Positions 10,927-21,263 of a stretch of DNA of 64,000 bases are shown one piece after another. How positions within the stretch are numbered: the first letter of the stretch is position 1; each line of letters begins with the position of its first letter. The stretch spans positions 248,001 through 312,000 of the forward strand of contig OY723295.1 in the NCBI GenBank assembly GCA_963210315.1, given 5' to 3'. Origin of the DNA: Rhynchopus euleeides (taxonomy: Eukaryota; Euglenozoa; Diplonemea; Diplonemida; Diplonemidae). Under the pieces are notes generated by a model. That model had not been told where the DNA came from, ran no database searches, and was given only the letters and a program-made list of their open reading frames with translations. Position numbers and translations under genes: made by a program.

Positions 10927-11610
10927 TCACACAGAGCCATGGGTCACGGAAACACTCCCACACCGGCCTCCCTGTCGACACTGCAGGCAGCCAGCCCCCA
11001 ATCTGCAACACAGCAAGAGCGGCATCGGGCATCGGGGGTGGGGATGGGGGAGTGGGTGGAGGACAAGCTGGAATAATTCTTTCACATCCACCATCAGGCC
11101 GTGCAATGCCCAGAAGCACCTACGCCGACAAGAGGCCGGCAGGCCGCCCTCTCGTCCTCTCGCTCTATCTCTCGAAGCATCTGCCGAAGCCACGGCGCGC
11201 GTGGAGCTGCAGATGTGTTTCCCCTTTTAATGCCCCGCTAAGTCTAACCAACACACAAGGAAACACGCACGTGAGGCTTGGAGGGACGCAGAAAGCAAGA
11301 CACCACACCCCTCCCCTGTTCTCTTGGCGCAGTCTCCACTGTCCACAGACACACGGTCACCTCTCTCTGTTCAGTGTACATCGCCGACACCGACGACCAC
11401 CGAGCGGCCCGACACTCACTAAAACACTGCCCACAGCACACCGTTCGCTAGAGGCTTTTTTTGCCCAGCCCGCCCGAGCCAACCCCACCCCCCTTACCCC
11501 CCCCCAGCATGCTATGCTGCACCCCCACCACCCATCCAAGCGATGTGCACCTGCTGCTTGAGCAAGCAGCTGCTTCGGGTCGGCACAACAAGGAAAAAAA
11601 ACATGAGGAG
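10927..11610. other. Gene-free spacer
   Basis: Lies between the tandem repeat and a hAT insertion. No recognisable coding or RNA feature was seen; C-rich runs occur near 11490-11510. Confidence 0.4.
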
Positions 11611-11980
11611 AATGCCTCCAGGGTTTTCGCTAGCACCGGGGGGGTCAGGCGGTAAAAATATCGGTGCGGTGCTCTTCGAACCGAAAATCAGAGGGGGGAA
11701 AAAAACTTTCCGCGGTGGTGATTTGCACCGAAAAATCCCCACCCCATCGGGAGCGCACCACGCGAACACACGTTCCGCTCTTTGCTGTAGTGTAGGTGTA
11801 CTGATGGTTCACCGCAGCGCGGTGTACCATCGGTGTACCTACACGAGTGTACGGGCACTGGGTGCCACTGACCCCCGATTCGAATGGTTTCGGGGTCGTT
11901 TTGTCCAACGACGCCCCTTTCTCGACATGTTGCCGTCGCATCCACGCAAGGTGGTGGCGATCTCGTAGACAGGCACACGG

Positions 11981-12044
11981 CACAGGGGGGTCTGGGGGGC
12001 GGAGCCCCCCAGCCGCCGGAGGCCACGGTAGTGAACATCTGTTC
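11981..12044 (+). repeat. GC cassette copy 1
   Basis: Standard version with stem GGGGGGCGGAGCCCCCC and tail GGTAGTGAACATCTGTTC, inside hAT element 2. The following ~100 bp (GTAAGTAGGCTTCGC and onward) also recurs, inverted, beside copy 8. Confidence 0.9.
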
Positions 12045-12483
12045 ATTGCAGTCTCGGGCAGTCGGGATTCCCTCGGGTTTGTGATGCTCGTAAGTAGGCT
12101 TCGCTGTTTCGCAGCCCGACCAGCAGGAGATCACCGGTCCCTGGGTCAGAGGCTTAGCTTGGGGGGGTAAACTCGGTCAGCTGACCGAGTTTCAGCCAAA
12201 CCCGGAAAAAAACTCGGTCAGCTCAAAAGACAAAAAAAAAAGTATAAATTTTCGGGGAAAAAAGCGGATTTTTCTTGGGGTGCAGCAGCACAGGAGGTGA
12301 AGCACGCGTGCGAGCGAACGCGAACACCCCATTCTCCTTCTGTCCCGTATTCGTCGCTAGCGTAAGAATAACGTCAGCAGTCTCGAATTCCGTCTCCCGG
12401 CATCATGGTGGGCACGCAGGTGCAGGAGGCTACATCGCTGACCATTACCTGGCACCTCTCCCGGGGATCACTGGCGCGTACCC

Positions 12484-12852
12484 TTGCCCGGACTTCAATG
12501 CCCCAGCACACCCACTGAAGTGGGCACAGGCGCACAAGACTGCCCTTCTGCAAGGTGCCCGGGTGTCTGTTCCGAGATTCGGAGGTTGGGCCTGCGTGAT
12601 CTGCAGGAGGTTATTCAGCGGTTTACCTCGGCAAACCTCGCTCTCACGTACCCAGCAACATGCAGGCTACCCCAGCTTGCATCTTTGCTTCGGCTGGGCA
12701 CTGCTTCTGTTGAACGCTTGTTTTCCAAGCTCCGCCTTGTCTCCACCAGGCTTCGCCAACTGAGCAGCGAAAGCCTTGCAAATGTACTTTGTGGAGTGGA
12801 ATGTCGCGAAGATTCACAGGGTATCCCCGAAGCCACTCTTGCGAGGTCCTAG
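12484..12852 (+). pseudogene. hAT transposase C-terminal remnant
   Basis: The translation around 12610-12810 reads LPQLASLLRLGTASVERLFSKL and then LRQLSSESLANVLCGVE. It fits the conserved hAT dimerisation region: Leu-Pro start, an S-x-E-R-x-F-S motif, and a closing Arg-x-x-L-x-x-x-x-L-x-x-L pattern. Upstream catalytic parts are missing or scrambled, so this is a relic. It lies between the terminal repeats of hAT element 2, in the expected sense orientation. Confidence 0.7.
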
Positions 12853-13020
12853 GGTACCCCGAGAGAATGTCACCCCCCTCGAGGGCCCAGGGCCGAGGGG
12901 GTGACATTCTTCCCAGCCGCTACACAGGGCAACCATTGAAGAACGTCACCCCCTCTGTACAGGGTGGCCGTTGGAGCCCAAGCGGAGGCCGAGGGGGGGT
13001 GACATTCTCTCCGGGTACCC
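12852..13020. repeat. Small nested foldback sequence inside hAT element 2
   Basis: GGGTACCCCGAGAGAATGTC at 12852 is matched in inverted form by GACATTCTCTCCGGGTACCC ending at 13020. Two further inverted GTGACATTCTTC / GAAGAACGTCAC arms lie inside. It looks like a short foldback insertion just after the transposase relic. Confidence 0.6.
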
Positions 13021-13527
13021 GAGGTATATGGAAGATTTCACGGAAGCACCAACAAAGCTCTTTTTCAGCCCACTTCAGGACTGTCTGCGCTGCTGAGACT
13101 GCATCCGCCACTGCCTGGCGGGAAGCTGCCAATGCACACCTACAAAGGCAACAGCAACCCCAGGTTGAGGCTGCAAACCTGGTTGCTGAGCTGGTGTTCC
13201 AGATAAGAAGGGGGGGAACCGGGAAGGCAGCAACGTCGAATTCTGGGTGAACCAGGTGGTGGGGAGCAAATCAACGGGGCAAATCAACTGCGTGTGTACT
13301 GTGACCGAGTCTGACCGAGTTTCGGCCCCAACCCCAAAATCCAAGCTAAGCCCCTGCCCTGGGTGACACCAAAAAAAATCGGGGGGGAAAAAAAAAACAA
13401 AAACGGTGCTAAGCACCGCTCCCAAGGGCGGTGCTTTGCACATTCCGAAAAACCGAAAAAACCCCAGAAAAAAAACAATTGGTGCAAAGCACCGGTTTTC
13501 GGTGCTAGCGAAACCCCTGAATGCCTC

Positions 13528-14539
13528 CAATAAAAATGGTGCAAAAAACAAAATACAAACGACCTCCCCCCCCCACCCCCACCCGCCACCAGGTTCTCCA
13601 TTTCTTTCATGATTTTGCCTCCTCCTCCTCCTCCCACCTCCTCCACCCCCCCCCCCGCCCGCACTAAACAGCCATAGCATCAACAGAAGTAGCTATCCCT
13701 CTCACCGCCAGGCCCGTTGGGAGCACGGACTCGTTTTTTTCAACATAACGGGATGGATGGGGGCGGCGGGGGGGTCTGCGTGGGTGACACTCGGGGCACG
13801 GCATTTGGTGCGCTGAAGCAGAGATGCGGAGACGGGCCGAGGAGAGGCAGCGGGTGGGGGGAGGGAAGAGTGGGCCTTTCAAGACACTCTATATGCACCA
13901 GGGGGGGTGTTCACACTTTGGAGCCACAAAGGAGCGCAGCCTGCAATAGCAGCCAGGGTGGTGCAGGCAGTGGGTCCCCGAGAGTTGTTTGCATGGGGGG
14001 GTGGGGGGGGCGGGTAGTGAAGTCGAAGCAGAAGGAATCATAAGGTTGATCGATCACCCTTCACTCGTGATGCAGGTGGGGTGGGTGTGGGGCGGGTGGG
14101 TGTGGAGCTACCCCTCATCGAATGAGGGTTGTCGGAGGGCTGTCCTGACACAGTGCGAAAGGTGCACAATGTGACAGTTCGAGAGGTGCGATCCCTCTTC
14201 CACAAGGGATGATCGCACAAGCATGCGAGATAGAGAGAGTGAGAGAGAGCGGGGGGGGCGAAACCAGCACTGCACTGAGAGATGCCTTACCCAGGGACGA
14301 GCTATAACAATATAACACGCAAGCACACACCCCGCGGAGACTTGCTCTCTTCGCTTCTGACAGAAGCGGAGAGTGCGAAAAGCCCCCGTATCAGCATGCT
14401 GGTCCAACCTCTCCTTCGGCCCTTTCCTCTCTCTCTCGTCTGCGTTCTCGTGTGAACATCCTCTGAGGAGAGGGAGGAAGGCTCACAGGCTCACACCCTT
14501 CTGTTCTCTCGCAGCATTCCTCGCAGTGTTGAGAACATT
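13528..14539. other. 1-kb spacer, no gene seen
   Basis: C-rich and G-rich runs, plus the phrase CCCTTCACTCGTGATGCAGG at 14057. A near-identical phrase recurs at 23579 and 53525. No gene was found; this includes the 3' flank of the GST gene. Confidence 0.4.
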
Positions 14540-15184
14540 TCAAGCCTTTGGTTGGTACAGCAGCCAAGGCCCGATGGCGTTTGCGTAGTACGCCTTCACC
14601 TTCGGCAGCCGTGCGATGCGGTCGTGATGGGCAGCGATGTTTTCGAAGAGTGTGAGGCAGTTTGGCGGGATGCCGTCGAAGAACCCGCTCCGCAGGCTCG
14701 GCAGGATGACAAACGCCGCGACGTCTGCCAGGGTGAAGCTGTCGCCCACGGCGTACTCACGCCCCGCAAGGCAGGAGTCGATGTGCTCCACCCATTTGTA
14801 GACAGTGCCGCCAGGGGACCCGGCTGATTCGCGGAAGAGGCGCTTCTCGTCACTCTTCAGGCCCATCGACGTGAGGAGGGGTGCGTAGATCTCCAGCACA
14901 TTGTCGATAAACTCATCCACGTTGAGCGCCATCAGCGGGTCCTCAGGGTACAGCCCTGCAAGCCGCCCGAAGTAGCGGAACTGTGCCAGCGTCTGCCCCA
15001 CCATAGTCCCGTCCACCTCCAGCAGCGGCAGCTGCCTGGGCTCCACTTGCGGCTTCACTTCCTCCTTCCACTCCGTGAAGTCCACCGTGTTCTCCTCCAG
15101 CTCGACATCAGCCAGCACCGCGGAAAGCCTGACCAGCTCGCCCAGCCCAGGGAGCGGCAGGTAGGTAAACCGATACCGAGGCAT
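14540..15184 (-). CDS. Glutathione S-transferase (sigma-like)
   Basis: Intact 214-residue cytosolic GST of normal family length. The N-terminal thioredoxin-fold half (about 1-80) has YRFTYLPLPGLGELVR, which supplies the Tyr expected to activate glutathione in sigma-like classes. It also has the cis-proline segment RQLPLLEVDG and the SNAIL-like GQTLAQFRYFGRLAG. The C-terminal half is all-helical, with the FTLADVAAFVILPSL motif (N-capping box region) and a terminal YYANAIGPWLLYQP. Role: glutathione conjugation or peroxide handling. The ATG at 15184 directly precedes the fold; the frame upstream is low-complexity. No intron is needed. Confidence 0.9.
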   Translation of the reverse strand: MPRYRFTYLPLPGLGELVRLSAVLADVELEENTVDFTEWKEEVKPQVEPRQLPLLEVDGTMVGQTLAQFRYFGRLAGLYPEDPLMALNVDEFIDNVLEIYAPLLTSMGLKSDEKRLFRESAGSPGGTVYKWVEHIDSCLAGREYAVGDSFTLADVAAFVILPSLRSGFFDGIPPNCLTLFENIAAHHDRIARLPKVKAYYANAIGPWLLYQPKA

Positions 15185-15807
15185 CTTGGGGAATGATGAG
15201 TGGAGGGCAGGGATAGTCCAGTAGGGGAGGGGTGGGTGGCCCGGGCTCGGGGTGGAGCCGGCAGGGTAAGCTGTGTGTAGTTGCAGGCAGAGGGAGGGGG
15301 GGGGGGGTCCCTGCTGTGGTGGTGGTGGTGGGAAAAGGTCTGTTGTTGTGTCGTGATCTTGTGCGGTGTGGCGTGGGTTGTGTGGTGAAAGAGTCCGGGT
15401 TCTGTTTGTGCGCACGAGCGGGTGCGATGTGGGGTGAAAAAATAGAAGAGTCCGGGGGGGTTTGTTTTGTCGCGGCAGTGTTGTTGCGGGCCCCTGTGAA
15501 TGGGTCGCTTCCCTCACGGTACAACCCTACACACTCTCTCTCTGCCTCTCCAATGCAACATGCAAGCTGCTGATTCCAACAACAACACAGGGGGGAGGGG
15601 ACCTTCCGACGGTATATTCCAAACTCCGAACAACGTTTCTCCCAGCCGACTGCACACCCCAGCACCCGCGTGTGTTGCTGTGCACAGCCGCCTCCAGGAA
15701 GAAGAAAAAGGTGGAATCACAAACCCCTTTGCTTGGCTGAAAACCTGAAAAGTGACAACCCTAAAGGCCTTCAAGCTGCAACTCACCACCACCCGATCAC
15801 ACCCTCC
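15185..15807. other. Spacer between methyltransferase and GST genes
   Basis: No coding feature. It holds the presumptive 3' flank of the upstream gene and the 5' flank of the GST gene, with a G-run at 15299-15307 and pyrimidine-rich DNA when read on the minus strand, as expected near a splice acceptor. Confidence 0.4.
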
Positions 15808-17163
15808 TCAGAGGAGCGACGTGTCGAACGGAATGCCCGTCCGCTGCTCCAGCTCCTCTGCCGCGCTACGGAGCGACTCGTTACTCACCCGCCTGGGCTG
15901 CCCCGGGGCGGCATACCCATCGGGCGGCGCGGCACAGGCAAACAGCAGCGCCTGGGTCTGCTCCAAGGGCAGGGGGTGCACGTAGCCCTGCAGGAAGGCG
16001 GCACGCCAGGAGAGGAGCTGGTCCGAGAACTCCGAAGGGTCGCTGTAGATGAGGTTGGCAACGGCAACCCCGCGGGGCGCGAGGCAGCGGTGCACCGCGC
16101 TGGGGAGCCCGCCCTGCGCCGCCACGCCGTCCCCCGTGTTGGCGTAGGAGTTGCAGTAGATCACGTCGAACACGCGCCCCTCCGACGCACACTGCTGGAG
16201 GTAGTCCCCGCCACACCCCACCACCGTGCGCAGCTCCGCCGCGGGATAGCCGAAGAACCGCTGCGCGGCACGCACCACCGCAGGCTCGATCTCCACCACC
16301 GTGATGCGGTGCGGGCTGAAGAGGGGCTGGCTGCCACCCCCACCACCCCCGCCTAGCAGCCCTGCGAGGGCCATGGGGAGATGCCCTGCCCCACCCCCGA
16401 CGATCAGCACGTCGTGCCCGGGGAACACGGGCCCGCCCGCCGCCTCGGCGGGCGGGGGCGTGGCGGGTGTGGGTGTGGGCGGCGCATCCGCTGTAGCGCC
16501 CCCGCCCGGGCCCCGCCCCCCGCGGTGCAGCCTGGAGACGAAGCAGGCGCTCAGCATCACACCGCGGAGGTAGAGCAGCTCCGCATCGGGCAGGGCAGGG
16601 CCAGCACCAGTGCCGCAGCCCTGCAGCGCCTCCGCAGGCAGGCGGACCAACGACTGCACGGTGCAGTTGTACTGCTCGAGGGCCCGCTCGTAGAGATGCA
16701 GGGAGCGGAAGCGGCGGGACAGACCTGATGGAGCTGCTGCCGCAGCGCTGCGCCTCCGGGGCCTGCGGGGTGGGGACTGCTGCTGCTGCTGCTGGTGGTG
16801 GTGATCGAGAGGGATTTTCAGCTCCCAGTCGACCACGGCGACGTGTGTGCCTGGGAGAGTTTCGGCCTCCTCCAGATGCACAAGGGAGACGACAGACCGC
16901 AGAGGTGTATTATCGTCGTCTGCTGCAGCATCGCCTCCCGGGGGCTCCGGCAGCGTGTCGACCTCCGTGGCGTGGCACACTGCCTCGGTCCACCCCTCCG
17001 CCCCGTGGCGCGCCGTGCTCTGCAGGGTGGGGAACTGCTCCAGCAGGCGGTGCGCCGCCTCCGACACGGCGGCCTCCCGCAGCCTGGTCTGCTCCGCACG
17101 CCGCGGCGCTCCGCGGGCCACCTGGACTACCCTGCGGTGGACAGGGGCGCAGCGGCGGAACAT
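15808..17163 (-). CDS. Spermidine-synthase-like / METTL13-like Rossmann methyltransferase
   Basis: 451 residues from the ATG at 17163. The first ~200 residues are divergent, with a Gln run and an Arg/Pro-rich segment. The C-terminal 250 residues carry the nucleotide-binding loop DVLIVGGGAGHLPMAL (motif I) and ITVVEIEPAVVRAAQRFF, with the acidic residue that binds the ribose of SAM or decarboxylated SAM. They also carry VFDVIYCNSYANTGDG, a post-II motif in the position of the spermidine-synthase catalytic Asp, and GGLPSAVHRCLAPRGVAVANLIY. The order fits the spermidine synthase/METTL13 fold. The canonical DxxD polyamine site is not obvious, so a protein methyltransferase is as likely as a polyamine aminopropyltransferase. 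Gly- and Pro-rich inserts lengthen the loops. Confidence 0.72.
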   Translation of the reverse strand: MFRRCAPVHRRVVQVARGAPRRAEQTRLREAAVSEAAHRLLEQFPTLQSTARHGAEGWTEAVCHATEVDTLPEPPGGDAAADDDNTPLRSVVSLVHLEEAETLPGTHVAVVDWELKIPLDHHHQQQQQQSPPRRPRRRSAAAAAPSGLSRRFRSLHLYERALEQYNCTVQSLVRLPAEALQGCGTGAGPALPDAELLYLRGVMLSACFVSRLHRGGRGPGGGATADAPPTPTPATPPPAEAAGGPVFPGHDVLIVGGGAGHLPMALAGLLGGGGGGGSQPLFSPHRITVVEIEPAVVRAAQRFFGYPAAELRTVVGCGGDYLQQCASEGRVFDVIYCNSYANTGDGVAAQGGLPSAVHRCLAPRGVAVANLIYSDPSEFSDQLLSWRAAFLQGYVHPLPLEQTQALLFACAAPPDGYAAPGQPRRVSNESLRSAAEELEQRTGIPFDTSLL

Positions 17164-17965
17164 CTTGTGTGGGTGGCAAGGGGGGTGCCTTGGGGTGGTG
17201 TGGTGGTGAGGTGTGGCGGAAAGAGATGCGGTGTGGGTGTCGTGCACACTAGGATGGCAGACCTCCGGAAACTTGAGGAAAAGTATCGGGTAGTATGAAG
17301 GCAGCGAAGCCGTTTGCTGAAGGAGACTGCGGTGCCACACACGATGTGCTTCGTCGCGCGGCTCTTCATCAACAAGCTTGGGGGCACATCTCTCCTGGCT
17401 GAGCTTGGCGGAGCCGAACTGCTCACCGCAGCCGCCGAAGTCAATAAGGCTGACTTCCCTCTGGAGTGCCGCATTGTACACGCGTTGCGTGACGACAAGT
17501 GGACCCAAAAACAAATACGCAGCAGTGGGTTAGTTGTCGTGCCACAGTCCGCACTGCAGGGGTCGACAGTTGGAACAGGCCTCTCAGGCCGACATCCAGC
17601 GGGAGGTGGGCCTCCTGGAGTCCATCCGGAACAGAAGCCTGTGCTCGCTGCGTATGCCGTGGAACACGCGCTGATCCCCGTGCGGGGGTCGAAAAGCGTG
17701 CGAGTGGATGTTCTTCGGGACGTCGGCAAGTACTTGGCACATACCCAGGACGCCCGCCGCCCGGAAAACGCCCTCCACCGAACTCCGTTGTCGCCAGCCT
17801 CTCGCATGCGGCACCTGGAGCCACGCAGGGGGATCCGGCAGAGCCCGCTACACCACCGACACTGTGTTCCAGCTCTGATGGGCTGTGCAGCACAGATTCC
17901 TCCATTAGAGGAGAGGGTTTTCTCGCGCAGACCGCCGCCCCCCTCAAAAAACACAACAAAATCAA
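17164..17965. other. Stretch with coding-like but unassigned sequence
   Basis: Plus-strand reading from about 17314 gives a fairly ordinary peptide (FVARLFINKLGGTSLLAELG, then AAAEVNKADFPLECRIVHAL). Around 17565-17640 another plus frame gives a helix-like LEQASQADIQREVGLLESIR. The frames do not join with convincing splice sites. It may be the start of a plus-strand gene, continued at 17966, or a transposase relic. Confidence 0.3.
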
Positions 17966-18261
17966 ATGAGCGCAGCCCGCAGCAACCGCAGCAACAGCCC
18001 CGCAGAGCCCGCGCAGAAGCGCGCGAGGCTCGGTGCCGGGGGGTCAGGACACGGGACTGAAACGGAAGCGGCTGCATGCAGAGAGGTGCCCGCAAATGAC
18101 CCCCTGTATTCCACTGTTCCTTACAGTTCTGGCAGGCCACACTGGAGGAGGAAGTTGAAGGGGTCGCAGTCTCTACAAGCACTGCAAAACGTCACGACCC
18201 GATTACCGGTTCCGTCAACGGACTTCTGACATGTGTGATTATTGCATTGAAGAATATAAAG
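17966..18261 (+). CDS. Possible plus-strand gene start, two exons, unknown function
   Basis: Model: exon 1 is 17966-18085 (40 codons, with basic NLS-like QKRARL). A 41-bp intron with GTGCCC donor and TTCCTTACAG acceptor follows. Exon 2 is 18127-18261 (45 codons, FWQATLEEEVEGVAVST through VNGLLTCVIIALKNIK) and ends at a GTATGC donor. Both exons are phase 0 at both ends, and GTATGC is the donor seen in the 42567-44643 gene. No further exon is found before the hAT insertion at 18569, so the gene may be truncated. It would be the only plus-strand host gene here. The opposite strand of exon 2 also reads as a Cys-rich peptide, so the model is weak. Confidence 0.28.
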
Positions 18262-18560
18262 GTATGCCATTCTCTCTTCCGAAAGCTGTGTGTGGGGGGA
18301 GGGGAGGGGAGGGGGGGATGGAATGGCTGCAGGTGTCAGCGGCGGACACACAGAACACAAGCACACACAACCACAAACACACAACATACACCCCCCTCCC
18401 CCCTTCTTCCTGCCTTTTTTTTGTCGGGTCCCGGGCTTCCCAAGCCTTGCCCTGCCATGCACTGGCAAGGCCAGGCGCAGGGGGGAAGAGCTTACAATGT
18501 GTTGCCCAGAAGAGCCCCCCTTCACCCACCATCCCAAAGCCGTCTTTTTTTTTTCCGTAC
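18262..18560. other. Short spacer with GT/CA-rich DNA
   Basis: Sequence after the candidate donor at 18262, with CACACA-rich DNA and a T-run near 18544. No exon recognised. Confidence 0.35.
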
Positions 18561-18812
18561 AATGTCCTCAGGGCATTTTATAGGGGCGAAATCTACGCTC
18601 ATTTGGGCTTAAATGTGAGGCGTCCCCCAATTTTTTGACGGACCCCCCGGCAAGCGAGACTTGTGGTGAATGGGTCACCTCCCGGTTCCTCTCTCAGGGA
18701 TCAGTGATCGGGTCCAGCCTCGGGTGCCGGAGGTTAGTCCAAAAAATAGATTTCGGGGCCGATTTCCGCAGACCCGGGCGCGCAAGGACTTGGATACAAT
18801 ACAGGCACATGC

Positions 18813-18876
18813 CACAGGGGGGTCTGGGGGGCGGAGCCCCCCAGCCGCCGGAGGCCACGGTAGTGAACATCTGCTT
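18813..18876 (+). repeat. GC cassette copy 2
   Basis: First of three cassettes in hAT element 4. The tail reads GAACATCTGCTTC, and a TACAGATTCTGC / GCGTCCTCCTGAGG spacer follows. Confidence 0.9.
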
Positions 18877-19009
18877 CTTCCGGGCGTTCCGGGCTGTTCC
18901 TTGCGTGTACAGATTCTGCATGAGCTGCTGCGTCCTCCTGAGGCTACTGAGGGTGGCCTGCAGTCTATTCCCTGATGTAACCTCAAAGGGTTTGGGTATA
19001 GGTATACAG

Positions 19010-19073
19010 CACAGGGGGGTCTGGGGGGCGAAGCCCCCCAGCCGCCGGAGGCCACGGTAGTGAGCATCTGTTC
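19010..19073 (+). repeat. GC cassette copy 3
   Basis: Second cassette in hAT element 4. The stem loop has GCGAAGC in place of GCGGAGC, and the tail reads GAGCATCTGTTC. Confidence 0.9.
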
Positions 19074-19167
19074 CTCTGGCATACGATCCTGCCTCCCGAG
19101 GGTGGTCTGTATTCCATTCCCTGATGTCACCCCAAAGGGTTTGGGGTGACTAAAGACAGGCGTACGG

Positions 19168-19230
19168 CACAGGGGGGTCTGGGGGGCGGAGCCCCCCAGC
19201 CGCCGGAGGCCACGGTAGTGAACGTCCGTC
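19168..19230 (+). repeat. GC cassette copy 4
   Basis: Third cassette in hAT element 4; the tail is diverged (GAACGTCCGTC). Confidence 0.85.
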
Positions 19231-19457
19231 CCTTCGCGGCCTGCGTTTTCTCGGGGTTTGACAAAGAAACTGGACAGAAAAACGGTCGGGTAAGTTGCTC
19301 GCGGTCTGTGGGCATGAGTCCACTCTCATCTGCGAGGCTGCCCAGCCGCCACCAGTTTTCCACCCCCCCGGATTTTTTCCCGGAAATCTTTTTTTTTTTC
19401 CTTAAATGTGAGGATTGGCCTCACTTTAGACCCCCTATAAAATGCTCTGAATGTCCT

Positions 19458-21263
19458 GCCCCCTCCCTGTGCGACCTGTTCCGCAAACACACCCTCTCCT
19501 CTCCCGGCACGAAGGCAGCTGAAAAGAACATCAGCAGAAAAAGGGAAAAAAAACAACACCAAGGGGCATCTCGAATCGATAAAACTCCAGCTCAACACTT
19601 TTTTTTTCCGGGCGGATATTTCCGGCGGCCTTTTCAAAGAAAAAAAGCCGCCGAAAAAAAAATGGCGAAAACAATGCGCCAAAACGCATTCATTTTCTGT
19701 CGCTCCGGCGGCAACAAATCATGAGCACTGTGAGAGCTGGCCCACACAATACTCGATCTGTCCCCAATCTGCCCCTGCTTTGATGCCCGTATACAGTGTT
19801 GCCCGAGATCAGGCAAAATAAATCCGCGAAATCCTTCCTTTTGTAGCTGTGCGGAGAGTGCACCTCTAGGTAGTAGTAGTTGGTGCGACAACCCAAGCCC
19901 ACACCCGGCACTTCTTTTAAACCGGGGGCAGAAGCCATGGGGTGGGGTGGGGGTGGGGGGTGGTGGGGGAGGGGAGGGAAAAGGGAACGAGATCCACGCA
20001 CACCTCCCCACTCCCCAAATCGAACCGCTGATACCACCATGTTAGTGGGCCACATAACAAAACACAACAACAAGCAACACAGCACACACACCCCCCCCCC
20101 CCAACATGAAATAAAAAACACCTTTCTTTTGTCGTAGTAGTTTTGGGAACACACACATCCCGGGAAATGCGTTCTTCCTGCCCCACCCTCTCCCCCCCTC
20201 ACCCCCACCCCCCCCCCGCACACACAACCCTCGTATCTCACCCTCCCCGAATCGATATTCGTGCTCGAAAAATGACACCTGTTTTTTTTGACCCTGCCCC
20301 AGTTGCCTGACCCCCTGTTCGACCCTCGTCTCCATACCGCCTGGTCACTCCACTCGTGCTAGTTTTAGGGATGGGGATAAGATCGCCTTTTTCGGCCCCA
20401 TCATTCGTGGTGGTTATAGTTTCAGTTGTGCGAGTGAGTGGCTATGAGCGTGTGTTGCGGTGTGCTTCCCCCTATGTATACATAAGGGGGAGGGCCGTGG
20501 CCTTTTTATGGCTGTGGTGGTGCTGTGGTTGGTGCACAGACAAAAGACACACCTGGAGGCGCAGCGGCAGGGCTGTACCACCGGGGGGGGGGGGGGGTGG
20601 GGGGGTGGGGTGCGGTGTGCCTACCCTTGTGATGCTTTGAAAAAAATGAAAAGCAGCGCCCGATGCTTGAGCCGCAGTTCGCTGCTGCTTGATGTGCTGT
20701 TGCTGCCGTCAATCGTAGTGTCTTGGCAGAGTATGCCGTGGCGCATTGTGACCGTGTCTTGAATCCCTGTGTGGCCTTTCCCACCCCCCCCTCCCCTCAT
20801 CCCTCCTCTCGACACACCACACACACACATCCCTGCTGATGTTGCATACGACGCTCCAAACCATTCCCCGCACCCCTGCACCAACCTGGCGACCCCCAGC
20901 GTCCGAGACGACCAGAAGTCTGTACAGAAAATCCTCCCAAGTTGAGGCGATGCATTGACGTGCCACCCACTCTGCTTGTCACAGTTTTTTTATTTTCAAA
21001 ATCGGTGGGATTCGTGGGAGGGGGGGTGAGGGGAGAGGGGGGGATGGGGGGAAAGCAGAGGCAGCAAGGGGGGGCCTGCAGACAGGAGGCTGTGGCGGGT
21101 GGGGTGGGGGGGGAGGAGGAGGAGGAGGTCACTGAAGAGAGAGAGGGAGAGCGTGTCGCCAGACGCATTGTGATTTCTTGTTTGGCCCCCTCCCTCCCTC
21201 CCTCCCCTTGCCACCCTACTTCTTCACCACCCCTCCCCCCCCCTCCTCCTTCGCGACAGTCAT
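19458..21263. other. 1.8-kb spacer, no gene seen
   Basis: Downstream flank of the cytochrome c1 gene. Long homopolymers (C-run near 20090-20103, G-run 20581-20598), no recognisable coding frame. Confidence 0.4.

Larger units (their letters stand above)
11619..13519 (+). mobile_element. hAT element 2 (1.9 kb, decayed autonomous copy)
   Basis: The left end is CAGGGTTTTCGCTAGCACCG. The right end is its inverted counterpart, CGGTGCTAGCGAAACCCCTG. The flanking 8-bp target duplication is AATGCCTC (11611-11618 and 13520-13527). Inside are one copy of the GC cassette (11981-12044), a plus-strand remnant of a hAT transposase C-terminus and a nested foldback sequence (12852-13020). Short repeats of CTCGGTCAG/CTGACCGAG occur near both ends (about 12176-12215 and 13300-13322). 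The transposase is not intact. Confidence 0.88.
18569..19449. mobile_element. hAT element 4, non-autonomous (881 bp)
   Basis: Ends are CAGGGCATTTTATAGGGG on the left and CCCCTATAAAATGCTCTG on the right. The 8-bp target duplication AATGTCCT is at 18561-18568 and 19450-19457. It has no transposase. It carries three GC cassettes (18813, 19010, 19168), separated by a degenerate spacer containing CCTGATGT and CAAAGGGTTTGG. Confidence 0.9.
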